In this document: piece after piece, positions 1 to 8,212 of the stretch
Numbering within the stretch: the first letter of the stretch is position 1
Layout of the letters: every line of letters begins with the position of its first letter
NCBI GenBank assembly: GCA_003153585.1
Contig: PLZZ01000226.1
Location: 663 to 10,484 of the forward strand
DNA: 9,822 nt
Direction of reading: 5' to 3'
DNA from: Acidobacteriota bacterium
GTDB taxonomy: Bacteria > Acidobacteriota > Terriglobia > Acidiferrales > UBA7541
Made by a program: the position numbers and the translations under genes
Notes under the pieces: model-generated
Seen by the model: the letters and a program-made list of their open reading frames with translations, nothing else
Told to the model about the DNA's origin: nothing
Databases searched by the model: none

Positions 1-57
1 TAGCGTTGAGATTGCGCAGATGGCAAATTCCAATCTCGTCTTTTTAAACCAGAGCAT
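1..57 (-). CDS. Probable 5' end of an unidentified membrane or exported protein (partial)
   Basis: Only the first 19 codons lie in the window, reading MLWFKKTRLEFAICAISTL before running off the edge. The reading starts at ATG (57-55), 8 bases after a GAGG Shine-Dalgarno match (69-66), which is the main support. The peptide has a basic start (KKTR) followed by a hydrophobic run (FAICAISTL). That is the usual n-region/h-region pattern of a signal peptide or a first membrane helix, so the product probably enters or crosses the inner membrane. It lies on the same strand as the efflux operon, 133 bases after the channel gene's stop, so it could be a fifth operon member or a separately transcribed neighbour. 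The family cannot be recognised from 19 residues. It may also be a chance ATG, although the spacing and quality of the ribosome binding site argue against that. Confidence 0.42.
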   Translation of the reverse strand, partial: MLWFKKTRLEFAICAISTL

Positions 58-65
58 TCAAGACA

Positions 66-69
66 CCTC
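66..69 (-). promoter_or_regulatory. Ribosome binding site for the partial gene at 57-1
   Basis: On the minus strand GAGG is followed by 8 bases (TGTCTTGA) and then ATG. This spacing is close to ideal and is the main reason for calling a gene start at 57. Confidence 0.4.
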
Positions 70-190
70 GTTAAGGGCCGCACACTTCACGATGTTTAGA
101 CGCTGGCAGACCCGGGAACAGTTACGGCGAATTAAGAGAATTTCGATTCGCGCTTGGTCGCCCTTTTTATCGGACTTCTCGGCTCAAACT

Positions 191-1765
191 TTATTGCTTC
201 TCCGGAGCGGTGGAGTCTGGCTTCGGGACCGCGAGGGGGCCGCTCATCAGACCTGCCGAGGGAAGCTGCGATGCGTCCCATCCGCCTCCCACAGCTTCGA
301 CTAGCTGGACGCTTGCCGTCATTTGTTGAATGCGCAGGCTAACGGCAGTTTGCTGGTTGGTGAACAATGCGGTTTCCGCGGTGATCACGTTCAGGTATGG
401 GTCGATGCCTAACCTATAGCGATCGACCGCGATTTTGAGGTTTCGTTGTGCCGATCCCACGGCCGTATCTTGCTGCTTGATTTCGATGGATAAAATCCTC
501 AGCGCGGCCAGGTTATCTTCCACGTTCTGAAATGCAGCTAAAACGGTCTGGCGGTAGTTCGCAATGGTCTCCAGGAAGTTGGCCTGAAACTGTTGCACGG
601 TCGCCCTGCGCAACCCTCCATCAAAAAGTGTTTCCGTAGCGCTGGGGCCCACAGACCAAAACCGGCTCGGCCAGGTAAACCACTTCGTAAATGAAGTGGT
701 CTCCAGTCCGGCGGACGCGCTCAATGTGACCGTGGGGTAATATGCAGCGTCCGCTATCCCGATCTGAGCGTTGGCTTGAGCCATCAATCGTTCTGACGCG
801 GCAATATCAGGGCGTCGTTCGAGCAATTGTGACGGAACTCCGTAGGGGATTGCCGGAGGCTCGGTCTTCAACGGCTCGGTCGAAATCGAGAAGGATGAGG
901 CAGGCTGGCCTACCAGAGTTGCGACTGCATGTTCGAACTGGCTGCGCAGGATGCCGAGGTTGGTGTCTTGAGCCTGGGCAGATTCGAGCTGAGTTTCGGC
1001 TTGGGCCACCGCTTCGTCAGAATCGATACCTGTTTCATAGAGTGCCTGGGTCAGTCTCAAAGATTCCTGGAAGGAGACGACCGTGTCATCCAACAATTTC
1101 TTCAGCGCGTCTTGTCCGCGAATACTGAAATAATCCACAGCGACTTCCGCTTGCACCGTCAAGCGCGTATTTTCGAGGTCCGCCGCGCTGGCCTGTGCTG
1201 CGTTCGCACTGGCTCTGACAGTATTTCGGACGCGGCCGAATAAATCCGGCACCCAGGTGGCATCAAAGGGCAACAGATAGTCAGTGAGCACTTGTGGGGT
1301 AAGCGGAGTCGCGCCGGTGCCTGTACCGGTTCCAGTTGCTTGGCCGCCGGAGACTGTCGCCGACTCGCGGCTATTTGTGATGGAGGGCCCTACTGTTACG
1401 GTTGGAAAGTACTGTGAGCGCGCTTGCCTTACCATGGAACGCGCCACCAGGAATGCCGCGGCCGCGGACGCGATATTCTGGTTCGATACATTCACCTGTT
1501 CTTCGAGTGCATTCAACTGTGGGTCATTGAATATTTCCCACCATTTGCCTTTTAGCGCGGCATCTTTCGGCTGCGCCACTCTCCAGCCATCGGTGGTTTG
1601 ATAATCGGCTGGGGTAAGCTCTTTGTAGGCTTCGGGAGCGGTCACCGAAGGCCTGTGATATTTGGGCCCTACAGTGCAGCCGGACAGCAATAATGCGCCG
1701 CTAAGCGCGCAAGCTAGAAGCTGGCGCGCACTCTTGATAGAGGTTGTGGTTATGTCGTGTCTCAA
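191..1765 (-). CDS. Outer-membrane efflux lipoprotein, NodT/OprM family (outer-membrane factor of the RND pump)
   Basis: This 524-residue protein is the TolC-like channel through which the pump expels substrate across the outer membrane. A lipoprotein signal (hydrophobic LLACALSGALLLSGC) places the lipidated cysteine at residue 30, followed by TVGPKYHRP, a typical NodT/OprM mature start. Two outer-membrane efflux repeats follow. The first contains WWEIFNDPQLNAL (75-87) and WVPDLFGRVR (171-180). The second opens with the family hallmark LLERRPDIAASERLMAQANA (314-333), then IGIADAAYYPTVTLSASAG. The GGGW (493-496) near the C-terminus is also typical. Length is slightly above the usual 460-490, because of a Thr/Gly insertion at 137-157 and a short polar tail. 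The start is TTG: an in-frame TAG immediately precedes it and no ATG or GTG lies between it and the signal peptide. It is the last gene of the pump operon, 40 bases after the second RND gene. Unlike E. coli mdtABC, which borrows TolC, this pump brings its own channel, as in muxABC-opmB. Confidence 0.95.
   Translation of the reverse strand: MRHDITTTSIKSARQLLACALSGALLLSGCTVGPKYHRPSVTAPEAYKELTPADYQTTDGWRVAQPKDAALKGKWWEIFNDPQLNALEEQVNVSNQNIASAAAAFLVARSMVRQARSQYFPTVTVGPSITNSRESATVSGGQATGTGTGTGATPLTPQVLTDYLLPFDATWVPDLFGRVRNTVRASANAAQASAADLENTRLTVQAEVAVDYFSIRGQDALKKLLDDTVVSFQESLRLTQALYETGIDSDEAVAQAETQLESAQAQDTNLGILRSQFEHAVATLVGQPASSFSISTEPLKTEPPAIPYGVPSQLLERRPDIAASERLMAQANAQIGIADAAYYPTVTLSASAGLETTSFTKWFTWPSRFWSVGPSATETLFDGGLRRATVQQFQANFLETIANYRQTVLAAFQNVEDNLAALRILSIEIKQQDTAVGSAQRNLKIAVDRYRLGIDPYLNVITAETALFTNQQTAVSLRIQQMTASVQLVEAVGGGWDASQLPSAGLMSGPLAVPKPDSTAPEKQ
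1295..1357 (-). repeat. Thr-Gly repeat insertion in the outer-membrane channel gene
   Basis: Codons 137-157 of the channel gene encode a low-complexity stretch with the core ATGTGTGTGAT. At DNA level it is a degenerate hexamer repeat (ACNGGN units, about 1309-1338). It lies between the end of the first long helix (QYFPTVTVGPSIT) and the strand leading into WVPDLFGRV. In OprM/TolC structures that position is the first beta-hairpin of the barrel, so the insertion should sit in the first extracellular loop. The repeat is read directly; the loop assignment is by homology. Confidence 0.7.
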
Positions 1766-1773
1766 CTATCCAA

Positions 1774-1777
1774 CTCC
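1774..1777 (-). promoter_or_regulatory. Ribosome binding site that fixes the TTG start of the channel gene
   Basis: GGAG on the minus strand sits 8 bases before the TTG start (1765-1763). The in-frame codon just before TTG is TAG, so no longer N-terminus is possible. An ATG (1779-1777) overlaps this site but is in another frame and closes after five codons (MELDS), its TGA overlapping the TTG as TTGA. Confidence 0.7.
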
Positions 1778-1805
1778 ATGGTTTCGATTGATCGCCAATG
1801 CAAAG

Positions 1806-4800
1806 TCATCCCAACGTCTCCTGAGAAACCTGGTCGGGGGCTTTGTGGCGTGAAAGTAGCCAACGTGCGAACCAAATTCTCAAGCGGTCGAGAGAGAGAT
1901 AAACAACAGGCGTGGTGTAGAGCGTCAGCATCTGGCTCACAATCAAACCGCCGATAATCGTAATTCCCAGCGGCCGTCTCAATTCCCAACCTGTTCCGGT
2001 GCCCAGGGCAAGGGGGAGCGCGCCGAATATCGCTGCCATAGTCGTCATTAAAATGGGACGAAAACGCAGCAAGCAAGCCTGATAGATAGCTTCTTCCGGG
2101 CTCTTCTTGTCGATGCGTTCAGCGGCGAGAGCAAAATCGATCATCAATATGCCGTTCTTCTTCACGATACCAATGAGCAGGATGACACCAATTATTGCGA
2201 TAACGCTTAAGTCTATGTGAAAAAGAAGCAGCGCGAGCACCGCGCCTACCCCCGCGGAAGGTAGCGTGGAAAGAATCGTGATGGGGTGAACAAAGCTCTC
2301 ATAAAGAATTCCCAGCACGATGTAAACGGCCGCCAGCGCCGTTATGATCAGGAGCGGTTGTGTCGAAAGCGAAGCTTGGAAAGCCTGTAGGGTCCCGGAA
2401 AACATTCCATGAATCGTGCTGGGCATCCCAATTCTCTGTTCCATCGCGATGATAGATTTCGCGGCATCACTGAGGGCCACGCCCGGAGCCAGATTAAAAG
2501 ACACGGTCACGGAAGGGAACTGGCCCTGATGGTTCACAGAAAGGGGCGCCGTCGTGGTCTCAAAATGTGTAATTGCGTTCAGTGGGACTTCTTTTCCCGC
2601 GGATGCTTCGACGTAGACGTTTTTCAGGGCCTCGGGACTTTGCCAAAACTGCGGAGCTACCTCCATAACCACGTGATACTGGTTCAGAGCTGTATACATG
2701 GTAGAGACCTGCGACTGGCCAAAGGCTTCGTAAAGCGTGTTATCCATCATTTGTGGTGTGATGCCCAGCCTTGATGCTGTTTCCCGATCGTACACGAGCT
2801 CGGCTTGCAGTCCGCTGTTCTGTTGATCCGTGTTGACGTCCGTAAGAATGCTCTGCTTTCGCATTTCGGTGAGCAGGGTGGGACCCCATTTCACCAAATC
2901 GTCGAGATTGTCGCTTTGAATTGTGTACTGATATTGCGCACTGCTTTGCCTGCCGCCTATGCGCAAGTCCTGGCCTGCTTGCAGAAAAACCGTCGCTCCG
3001 GGGACGGATACAAGCTTCGGGCGCAAACGGTTGATGACCTGGCTGGCGGAAATCTTGCGCTCATTGAGAGGTTTTAGCGCCAGGTAAATGAAGCCGCTAT
3101 TTGCCGCACCCTGGCCGCCTGTGAAGGCCATTACATTTTGAACAGCCGGATCAGTTTTGATCATGTTGACGAAGCGTAGAGTGTCAGCTTGCATGGCCTG
3201 AAAAGAAATGTCCTGCTCGCCCTGAATGCCTCCGAAAACCGTGCCGTTATCCTGCTGGGGGAAAAAGCCTTTGGGAACGATCCAGAAAAGATAGCCGTTC
3301 AGTATGATGGTGAGCAGCAAGACAGTGAGCGTCAGGGCCGGGTGTTTCAGCACCCAGGCCAGAGTTCTCTCGTAGGCCGCAAGCACGGAGTTAAAGGCCC
3401 GCTCGCTCGCGCGAAATATTTTATTGTGATCCTCGTCCCGTTGATGCTTGAGGAGCCTGGCGCACATCATGGGAGTTGTAGTGAGTGAAATGGCGAGCGA
3501 GATGATAATCGCAATGGACAAAGTGACCGCAAACTCGCGGAATAGCCTGCCGACGATACCGCTCATCAGCAGGATGGGAATGAACACGGCTACCAGAGAA
3601 ATACTGATGGAAAGCACGGTGAAGCCAATCTCGCTTGCTCCTTTTAGGGCAGCGTCCATCGGGGAAAGCCCTTCTTCCAGGTAACGCGAGATGTTTTCAA
3701 TCACAACAATGGCGTCGTCCACCACGAAGCCGGTGGCAATCGTCAGGGCCATCATGGACAGATTGTCGATGCTGTAGCTGCATAAATACATGATGGCGAA
3801 CGTGCCGATCAAAGAGACCGGAACGGCCACGCTGGGGATAAGAGTGGCGCGCACGTTGCGCAGGAAAAGAAAAACCACTAGGATCACCAGGGTAATCGAT
3901 ATGGCGAGCGTGCGCTCCACATCGCTTACGGACGCACGTATGGTGGTCGTGCGATCGAGCATAATGGTGAAATCCATCGCCGCGGGAATGGAAGCTTTCA
4001 AAGCGGGAATGGAAGCTCGAATGCGATCGACGGTATCGATGATATTGGCGCCCGGCTGCCGGAAAATAATTAACAAGATGCCGGGCTTCCCGTTTACGAA
4101 ACCGGCCGCTCGTATGTTCTCCACGGAATCCACTATGTCGGCAAAATCGGAGAGCTTGACGGCAGCACCGTTGTGATAACCGACTACCAGCGGTTTGTAC
4201 GATTCTGCTTTGAGCAGTTGATCGTTGGTCGTGATGTCGGCGGTTCCCTGGTCGTCCGATATTTGGCCTTTGGGCGAGTTCGCATTCTGTTTGCTTAACA
4301 AGGATGCGACGTCTTGCAACCCCAGGCCGTAGTTGTTCAACTGCGTGGGATTGATTTCCACGCGCACGCCGGGTAAAGAGCTCCCGCCCACGCTGACCTG
4401 GCCGACGCCTTCAATTTGCGAAAGCCTCTGCTGAATGATGGTGGAGGCTGCGTCGTACATGGGGCCGCGATCGTAAACGTCCGAGGTGAGCGCGAGAATC
4501 ATGATCGGGGCATCCGCGGGATTTACTTTCCTGTAGGTTGGATTGCTCGGCAGGTTTGCCGGCAGGTAGCTGCGCGCGGCGTTGATAGCGGACTGAACGT
4601 CCCTGGCCGCGCCGTTTATGTCGCGATTCAAATCGAATTGAAGCGTGATGCTTGTGGTTCCAATGCTACTAGTAGACGTCATCTCGGTGACGCCTGCAAT
4701 TCGGCCAAATTGGCGCTCGAGCGGAGTAGCCACGGAGGAAGCCATGATCTCCGGGCTCGCTCCTGGCAATGCGGCACCGACGGAAATTGTGGGGAAGTCA

Positions 4801-4919
4801 ACCTGCGGCAGGGCTGCCACCGGCAATTCTTTGAATGCCACCGCACCTGCAAGGGCCAAGGCCACGGTTAGAAGTGTGGTGGCTACAGGCCGCTCGATGA
4901 ATGGAGAAGATAGGCTCAT
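1806..4919 (-). CDS. mdtC: RND multidrug efflux transporter, inner-membrane subunit, MdtC-like
   Basis: At 1037 residues this is a full-length HAE-1 family proton/drug antiporter, close to the size of E. coli MdtC. It pumps drugs or other amphiphiles from the periplasm or membrane into the outer-membrane channel, using the proton gradient. It has twelve expected membrane helices: TM1 near 12-30, TM2-TM6 within about 335-490, TM7 near 528-547, and TM8-TM12 from about 855 to 1005. Two large periplasmic loops form the porter and docking domains. The proton-relay aspartates are present in [14 protein letters not shown] (D401, D402), and the partner lysine lies in [14 protein letters not shown] (K920/K921). 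The conserved RFRPILMTTMAAIFG is in TM11. NHQGQFP (796-802) is typical of the MdtB/MdtC branch. The ATG start gives the standard MSLSSPFIERPVATTLL terminus and lies 2 bases after the upstream gene's TAG, with GGCGGA as a ribosome binding site inside that gene. The symbol reflects position and similarity; orthology is inferred. Confidence 0.95.
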   Translation of the reverse strand: MSLSSPFIERPVATTLLTVALALAGAVAFKELPVAALPQVDFPTISVGAALPGASPEIMASSVATPLERQFGRIAGVTEMTSTSSIGTTSITLQFDLNRDINGAARDVQSAINAARSYLPANLPSNPTYRKVNPADAPIMILALTSDVYDRGPMYDAASTIIQQRLSQIEGVGQVSVGGSSLPGVRVEINPTQLNNYGLGLQDVASLLSKQNANSPKGQISDDQGTADITTNDQLLKAESYKPLVVGYHNGAAVKLSDFADIVDSVENIRAAGFVNGKPGILLIIFRQPGANIIDTVDRIRASIPALKASIPAAMDFTIMLDRTTTIRASVSDVERTLAISITLVILVVFLFLRNVRATLIPSVAVPVSLIGTFAIMYLCSYSIDNLSMMALTIATGFVVDDAIVVIENISRYLEEGLSPMDAALKGASEIGFTVLSISISLVAVFIPILLMSGIVGRLFREFAVTLSIAIIISLAISLTTTPMMCARLLKHQRDEDHNKIFRASERAFNSVLAAYERTLAWVLKHPALTLTVLLLTIILNGYLFWIVPKGFFPQQDNGTVFGGIQGEQDISFQAMQADTLRFVNMIKTDPAVQNVMAFTGGQGAANSGFIYLALKPLNERKISASQVINRLRPKLVSVPGATVFLQAGQDLRIGGRQSSAQYQYTIQSDNLDDLVKWGPTLLTEMRKQSILTDVNTDQQNSGLQAELVYDRETASRLGITPQMMDNTLYEAFGQSQVSTMYTALNQYHVVMEVAPQFWQSPEALKNVYVEASAGKEVPLNAITHFETTTAPLSVNHQGQFPSVTVSFNLAPGVALSDAAKSIIAMEQRIGMPSTIHGMFSGTLQAFQASLSTQPLLIITALAAVYIVLGILYESFVHPITILSTLPSAGVGAVLALLLFHIDLSVIAIIGVILLIGIVKKNGILMIDFALAAERIDKKSPEEAIYQACLLRFRPILMTTMAAIFGALPLALGTGTGWELRRPLGITIIGGLIVSQMLTLYTTPVVYLSLDRLRIWFARWLLSRHKAPDQVSQETLG

Positions 4920-4921
4920 AG

Positions 4922-7900
4922 CTAATCCGCCGGCACGGACTCCGGGGCTCCTTGTCCGGAACCTCCGGTCCGCCAGGCCGAAACTTTCTTTGCCAGGCGG
5001 TCGAAGTAGATGTAGATCACGGGCGTCGTGTAAAGCGTGAGTACCTGACTGAGCAGCAGTCCTCCTACCATCGAGATGCCGAGAGGACGCCGCAGCTCAG
5101 ATCCGATTCCTGAACCCAGCGCGAGCGGGAGACCTCCGAGCAGAGCGGCCATGGTGGTCATCATGATGGGGCGGAAACGCAGCAGGCAAGCCTCGTAGAT
5201 CGCTTCCTCAGAGCTTTTGCCCTCCTTGCGCTCCGCTTCTAACGCGAAATCGATCATCATAATGCCGTTCTTCTTAACGATGCCGATTAACAGAATGATG
5301 CCTATCAGCGCCACGACGCTCAGTTCGGAGCCGCAAATCAACAAAGCCAGAATCGCGCCAACACCTGCTGAAGGCAGTGTAGATAAAATCGTGAGCGGAT
5401 GAATGTAGCTCTCGTAAAGAATACCCAGCACGATATAGACGGTTACGAGCGCCGCCAGAATCAATATCGGCTCGTTGCTCAGCGATGCCTGGAAGGATGC
5501 CGCAGTGCCCTGAAACGCGGCCTGAATACTGAGCGGCATTCCGATTTCCTGCTGGGCCTTTTCAATCGCCTTGGTCGCTTCACCCAAGGAAGCGTTGGGC
5601 GCCAGATTGAATGACAGCGTCACCACAGGGAATTGTCCCTGATGGTTGACCGACAGCGGTGCGGTCTTGGATTCAAAGTGGGTGAAAGCGCTAAGTGGAA
5701 CGGCAGCTCCATTCGCGGTGGCCACGGCCGTGGGACTCGCCGAGCCCGAGCTCGGCAGCGCCGACGAAGAGGCGGACGGACTTGGCGAGCCAGTTGATCC
5801 TCCTGTAGCTGTTGCGGCGGTTACGATACCGTTTGCGGTGCTGCTCGCCGGCGAGGAGCCGGTCGTGGTTGCCGAGGGAGCGATGGCCGACCGCACATAA
5901 ATGTCTTGCAGTTTCGCGGGGTTTTTCTGAAACTCCGGCATGGTTTCGATGATGACGTGGTACTGGTTTAGTTGCGTGTACATCGTGTCCACTTGCCGTT
6001 GCCCAAACCCGTCATAAAGCGTTTGGTCGATCATGTTCGGCGTGATTCCCATGCGCGAAGCCGTCACTCGATCGATTACCAAGGAGGCCGCCAATCCTTG
6101 CGTCTGCTGATCCGTGGCAAGATCCTCCAGTTCGGGAATTTGTTTTAGTTTGTCCACCAGCTTTGCGGTCCACAAGTTCAGCTCATTGGCATCCGGATCT
6201 TCCAGAGTGTATTGATATTGGGTGCGGCTTACGCGATCGTCCACGGTGATGTCCTGGACGGGCTGCATGTAGAGCGTGATTCCTTCGATCTTTTCCAAAT
6301 TGGGCTGCAAACGGCGAATTACGTCAGACGCATTCATCTTGCGTTGATTAAGCGGTTTCAGATTAATCAGCATGCGGCCGCTGTTCAGTGTTTGATTGGT
6401 GCCGTCGATTCCGATGAATGAGGAAAGACTATCGACCGCGGGATCCTTCAAGATCACTTCGGTCAGTTGCTGTTGTTTCTGCGCCATGGCCGGAAACGAA
6501 ATGGACTGCGAGGCCTCCGAAATGCCCTGGATGATTCCGGTATCCTGCACCGGGAAAAATCCTTTGGGCACGATAATGTAAAGGATAACGGTGAGGACCA
6601 GGGTGGCGAGCGCAACAAACAGCGTCGCGGTCTGATGTTTCAGCACCCACTTAAGAGTGCGTCCGTAAAAAGCGATGATGCTCTCAAATGCATGCTCCGA
6701 CACCTGGTAGAAGCGCCCGCGTTGCGATTCCGGCTTATGTTTGAGCAACTTGGCGCACATCATGGGCGTGAGCGTCAAAGAAACGACCGCGGACACGAGA
6801 ATGGTTACGCTGAGGGTAACCGCGAACTCACGGAAAAGCCTTCCGACGATGTCGCCCATGAAGAGCAGGGGAATCAAAACAGCAATCAGGGAAATTGTCA
6901 GCGAAACGATGGTGAATCCGATCTGTTCCGACCCTTTCAACGCGGCCTGCAGCGGTGGATCGCCTTGTTCGATGAAGCGAACGATGTTCTCGATCATGAC
7001 GATGGCGTCGTCCACCACGAATCCTGTTGAAATCGTCATCGCCATCAAAGTTAAATTGTTCAGGCTATAGCCCGCCAGGTACATCACGCCGAAAGTGCCT
7101 ACGATGGATAGAGGCACGGCCACGCTCGGAATGATCGTGGCCGCGAGATTTCGCAGAAAGAGGAAAATGACCATCACCACCAGCGCGATGGTCAGCATCA
7201 ATTCGAATTCGACATCCTCCACCGATGCGCGGATGGTCGTTGTACGGTCCGTGAGAACGATCACGTTAACCGACGCAGGCAAGTTACTTTGCAACAGGGG
7301 TAAGAGCTTTTTCACTCGGTCCACAACTTGAATGATGTTGGCGCCCGGTTGCCGCTGGATGTTCATAATCACGGCGGGCGTGGTGTTCATCCAGGCCGCT
7401 TGCTTTGTATTCTCAACGTCGTCAATCACACGCGCCACGTCCGATAGAAAAACGGGGCTTTGGTTGTGATAGGCCACGACCACGTGTTGGAAATCCTTGC
7501 TGGTTAGCAACTGATCGTTGGCGTCGATCTGATAATCCTGATGCGGGCCATCGAAATTGCCCTTGGCCAGATCGAGGCTGGTGTTCTGAACGGCCGTCCT
7601 TACGTCTTCCAGGTTGATACCGTAGGAGGATAGCGCCGTCGGATTTATTTGGATTCGCACCGCGGGTTTCTGCCCTCCGCTGATGCTCACCAGGCCAACG
7701 CCGGTTACTTGCGCGATCTTTTCCGCAAGGCGCGTGTCTGCCAGATCCTCCACCTGCGAAAGCGGGATGCTGGAAGAGGTCAACGCTAGCGTCAAAATCG
7801 GCGCATCCGCGGGGTTTGTCTTGCTGTAGACGGGTGGAACTGGAAGATCGGCCGGTAAATAGCTTTGGGCCGCGTTGATGGACGCTTGCACTTCCTGTTC

Positions 7901-8212
7901 TGCGACGTCGATGTTTAAATCGAGCGAGAATTGTAAAACGATGACTGAGCTTCCGTCCGAGCTCGTCGAAGTCATCTGATTCAGACCGGGCACCTCGCCA
8001 AATTGCCTTTCCAGAGGTGCGGTTACCGCTGAGGCCATCACGTCCGGGCTCGCTCCGGGATAAAACGTCACGACTTGGATGATGGGGTAGTCAACTTCCG
8101 GGAGCGCAGAAACCGGAAGCTGCAAGTACGCCACGAATCCTGCGAGCATAATCGCTGCCATTAGCAGCGAGGTGGCGACCGGCCGAAGAATAAATGGACG
8201 AGACGGACTCAC
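4922..8212 (-). CDS. mdtB: RND multidrug efflux transporter, inner-membrane subunit, MdtB-like, with low-complexity insertion
   Basis: This 1096-residue HAE-1 family transporter is the paralogue of the next gene and aligns with it nearly without gaps. The proton-relay aspartates D401 and D402 ([14 protein letters not shown]) and the lysines K980/K981 ([14 protein letters not shown]) are intact, as is [15 protein letters not shown] in TM11, so the subunit looks competent for proton coupling. Two RND genes side by side suggest a heterotrimer, as shown for E. coli MdtBC. The 59-residue excess over its partner is almost wholly a single insertion of about 57 residues at roughly 777-836, rich in Ala, Ser, Thr, Gly and Pro. 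The start is GTG, overlapping the adaptor's TGA as GTGA, with GGGGGAG 7 bases upstream. It gives [17 protein letters not shown], the standard N-terminus for these pumps. The symbol is by position and similarity; strict orthology with enterobacterial mdtB is not proven. Confidence 0.95.
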   Translation of the reverse strand: MSPSRPFILRPVATSLLMAAIMLAGFVAYLQLPVSALPEVDYPIIQVVTFYPGASPDVMASAVTAPLERQFGEVPGLNQMTSTSSDGSSVIVLQFSLDLNIDVAEQEVQASINAAQSYLPADLPVPPVYSKTNPADAPILTLALTSSSIPLSQVEDLADTRLAEKIAQVTGVGLVSISGGQKPAVRIQINPTALSSYGINLEDVRTAVQNTSLDLAKGNFDGPHQDYQIDANDQLLTSKDFQHVVVAYHNQSPVFLSDVARVIDDVENTKQAAWMNTTPAVIMNIQRQPGANIIQVVDRVKKLLPLLQSNLPASVNVIVLTDRTTTIRASVEDVEFELMLTIALVVMVIFLFLRNLAATIIPSVAVPLSIVGTFGVMYLAGYSLNNLTLMAMTISTGFVVDDAIVMIENIVRFIEQGDPPLQAALKGSEQIGFTIVSLTISLIAVLIPLLFMGDIVGRLFREFAVTLSVTILVSAVVSLTLTPMMCAKLLKHKPESQRGRFYQVSEHAFESIIAFYGRTLKWVLKHQTATLFVALATLVLTVILYIIVPKGFFPVQDTGIIQGISEASQSISFPAMAQKQQQLTEVILKDPAVDSLSSFIGIDGTNQTLNSGRMLINLKPLNQRKMNASDVIRRLQPNLEKIEGITLYMQPVQDITVDDRVSRTQYQYTLEDPDANELNLWTAKLVDKLKQIPELEDLATDQQTQGLAASLVIDRVTASRMGITPNMIDQTLYDGFGQRQVDTMYTQLNQYHVIIETMPEFQKNPAKLQDIYVRSAIAPSATTTGSSPASSTANGIVTAATATGGSTGSPSPSASSSALPSSGSASPTAVATANGAAVPLSAFTHFESKTAPLSVNHQGQFPVVTLSFNLAPNASLGEATKAIEKAQQEIGMPLSIQAAFQGTAASFQASLSNEPILILAALVTVYIVLGILYESYIHPLTILSTLPSAGVGAILALLICGSELSVVALIGIILLIGIVKKNGIMMIDFALEAERKEGKSSEEAIYEACLLRFRPIMMTTMAALLGGLPLALGSGIGSELRRPLGISMVGGLLLSQVLTLYTTPVIYIYFDRLAKKVSAWRTGGSGQGAPESVPAD
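5705..5884 (-). repeat. Ala/Ser/Thr/Gly/Pro-rich insertion in the MdtB-like gene
   Basis: Codons about 777-836 encode almost only A, S, T, G and P, with short recurring pieces such as [23 protein letters not shown] and SSGSASP. Anchors on both sides align with the partner subunit: YVRSA matches YVEAS, and [14 protein letters not shown] matches GKEVPLNAITHFE. Offsets of 3 before and 60 after give a net insertion of about 57 residues. By comparison with AcrB this is the hairpin where the C-terminal docking domain returns to the PC2 porter subdomain, on the periplasmic side. The reading frame is open throughout, so this is an in-frame elaboration rather than a disruption. Confidence 0.85.

Noticed and set aside
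126..168. Hairpin (GGCGA...TCGCC) followed by CTTTTT on the plus strand
   Set aside because: It would terminate plus-strand transcription, but no plus-strand gene is supported nearby. The stem is 5-6 bases with a loop of at least 13, too weak to call.
20..304. 94-codon plus-strand frame across the left intergenic region
   Set aside because: It runs opposite the channel gene's end and the probable start at 57, has no good ribosome binding site at its ATG, and is not protein-like.
1762..2076. 104-codon minus-strand frame overlapping the 3' end of the MdtC-like gene and the channel start
   Set aside because: It runs in another frame of the conserved transporter C-terminus and the translation has no recognisable features. 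Only the terminal overlap with the channel start seemed worth noting.
6467..7030. 187-codon open frame on the plus strand inside the MdtB-like gene
   Set aside because: It is antisense to a strongly conserved transporter. Its composition (many Arg, Asn, Gly, His) is what the reverse strand of membrane-helix codons gives, and no family is recognisable.
1806..8212. Long near-repeats between the two RND genes
   Set aside because: Similar stretches, for example around the DDAI and VKKNGI codons, are expected from paralogues under shared constraint and do not indicate a recent duplication or mobile element.
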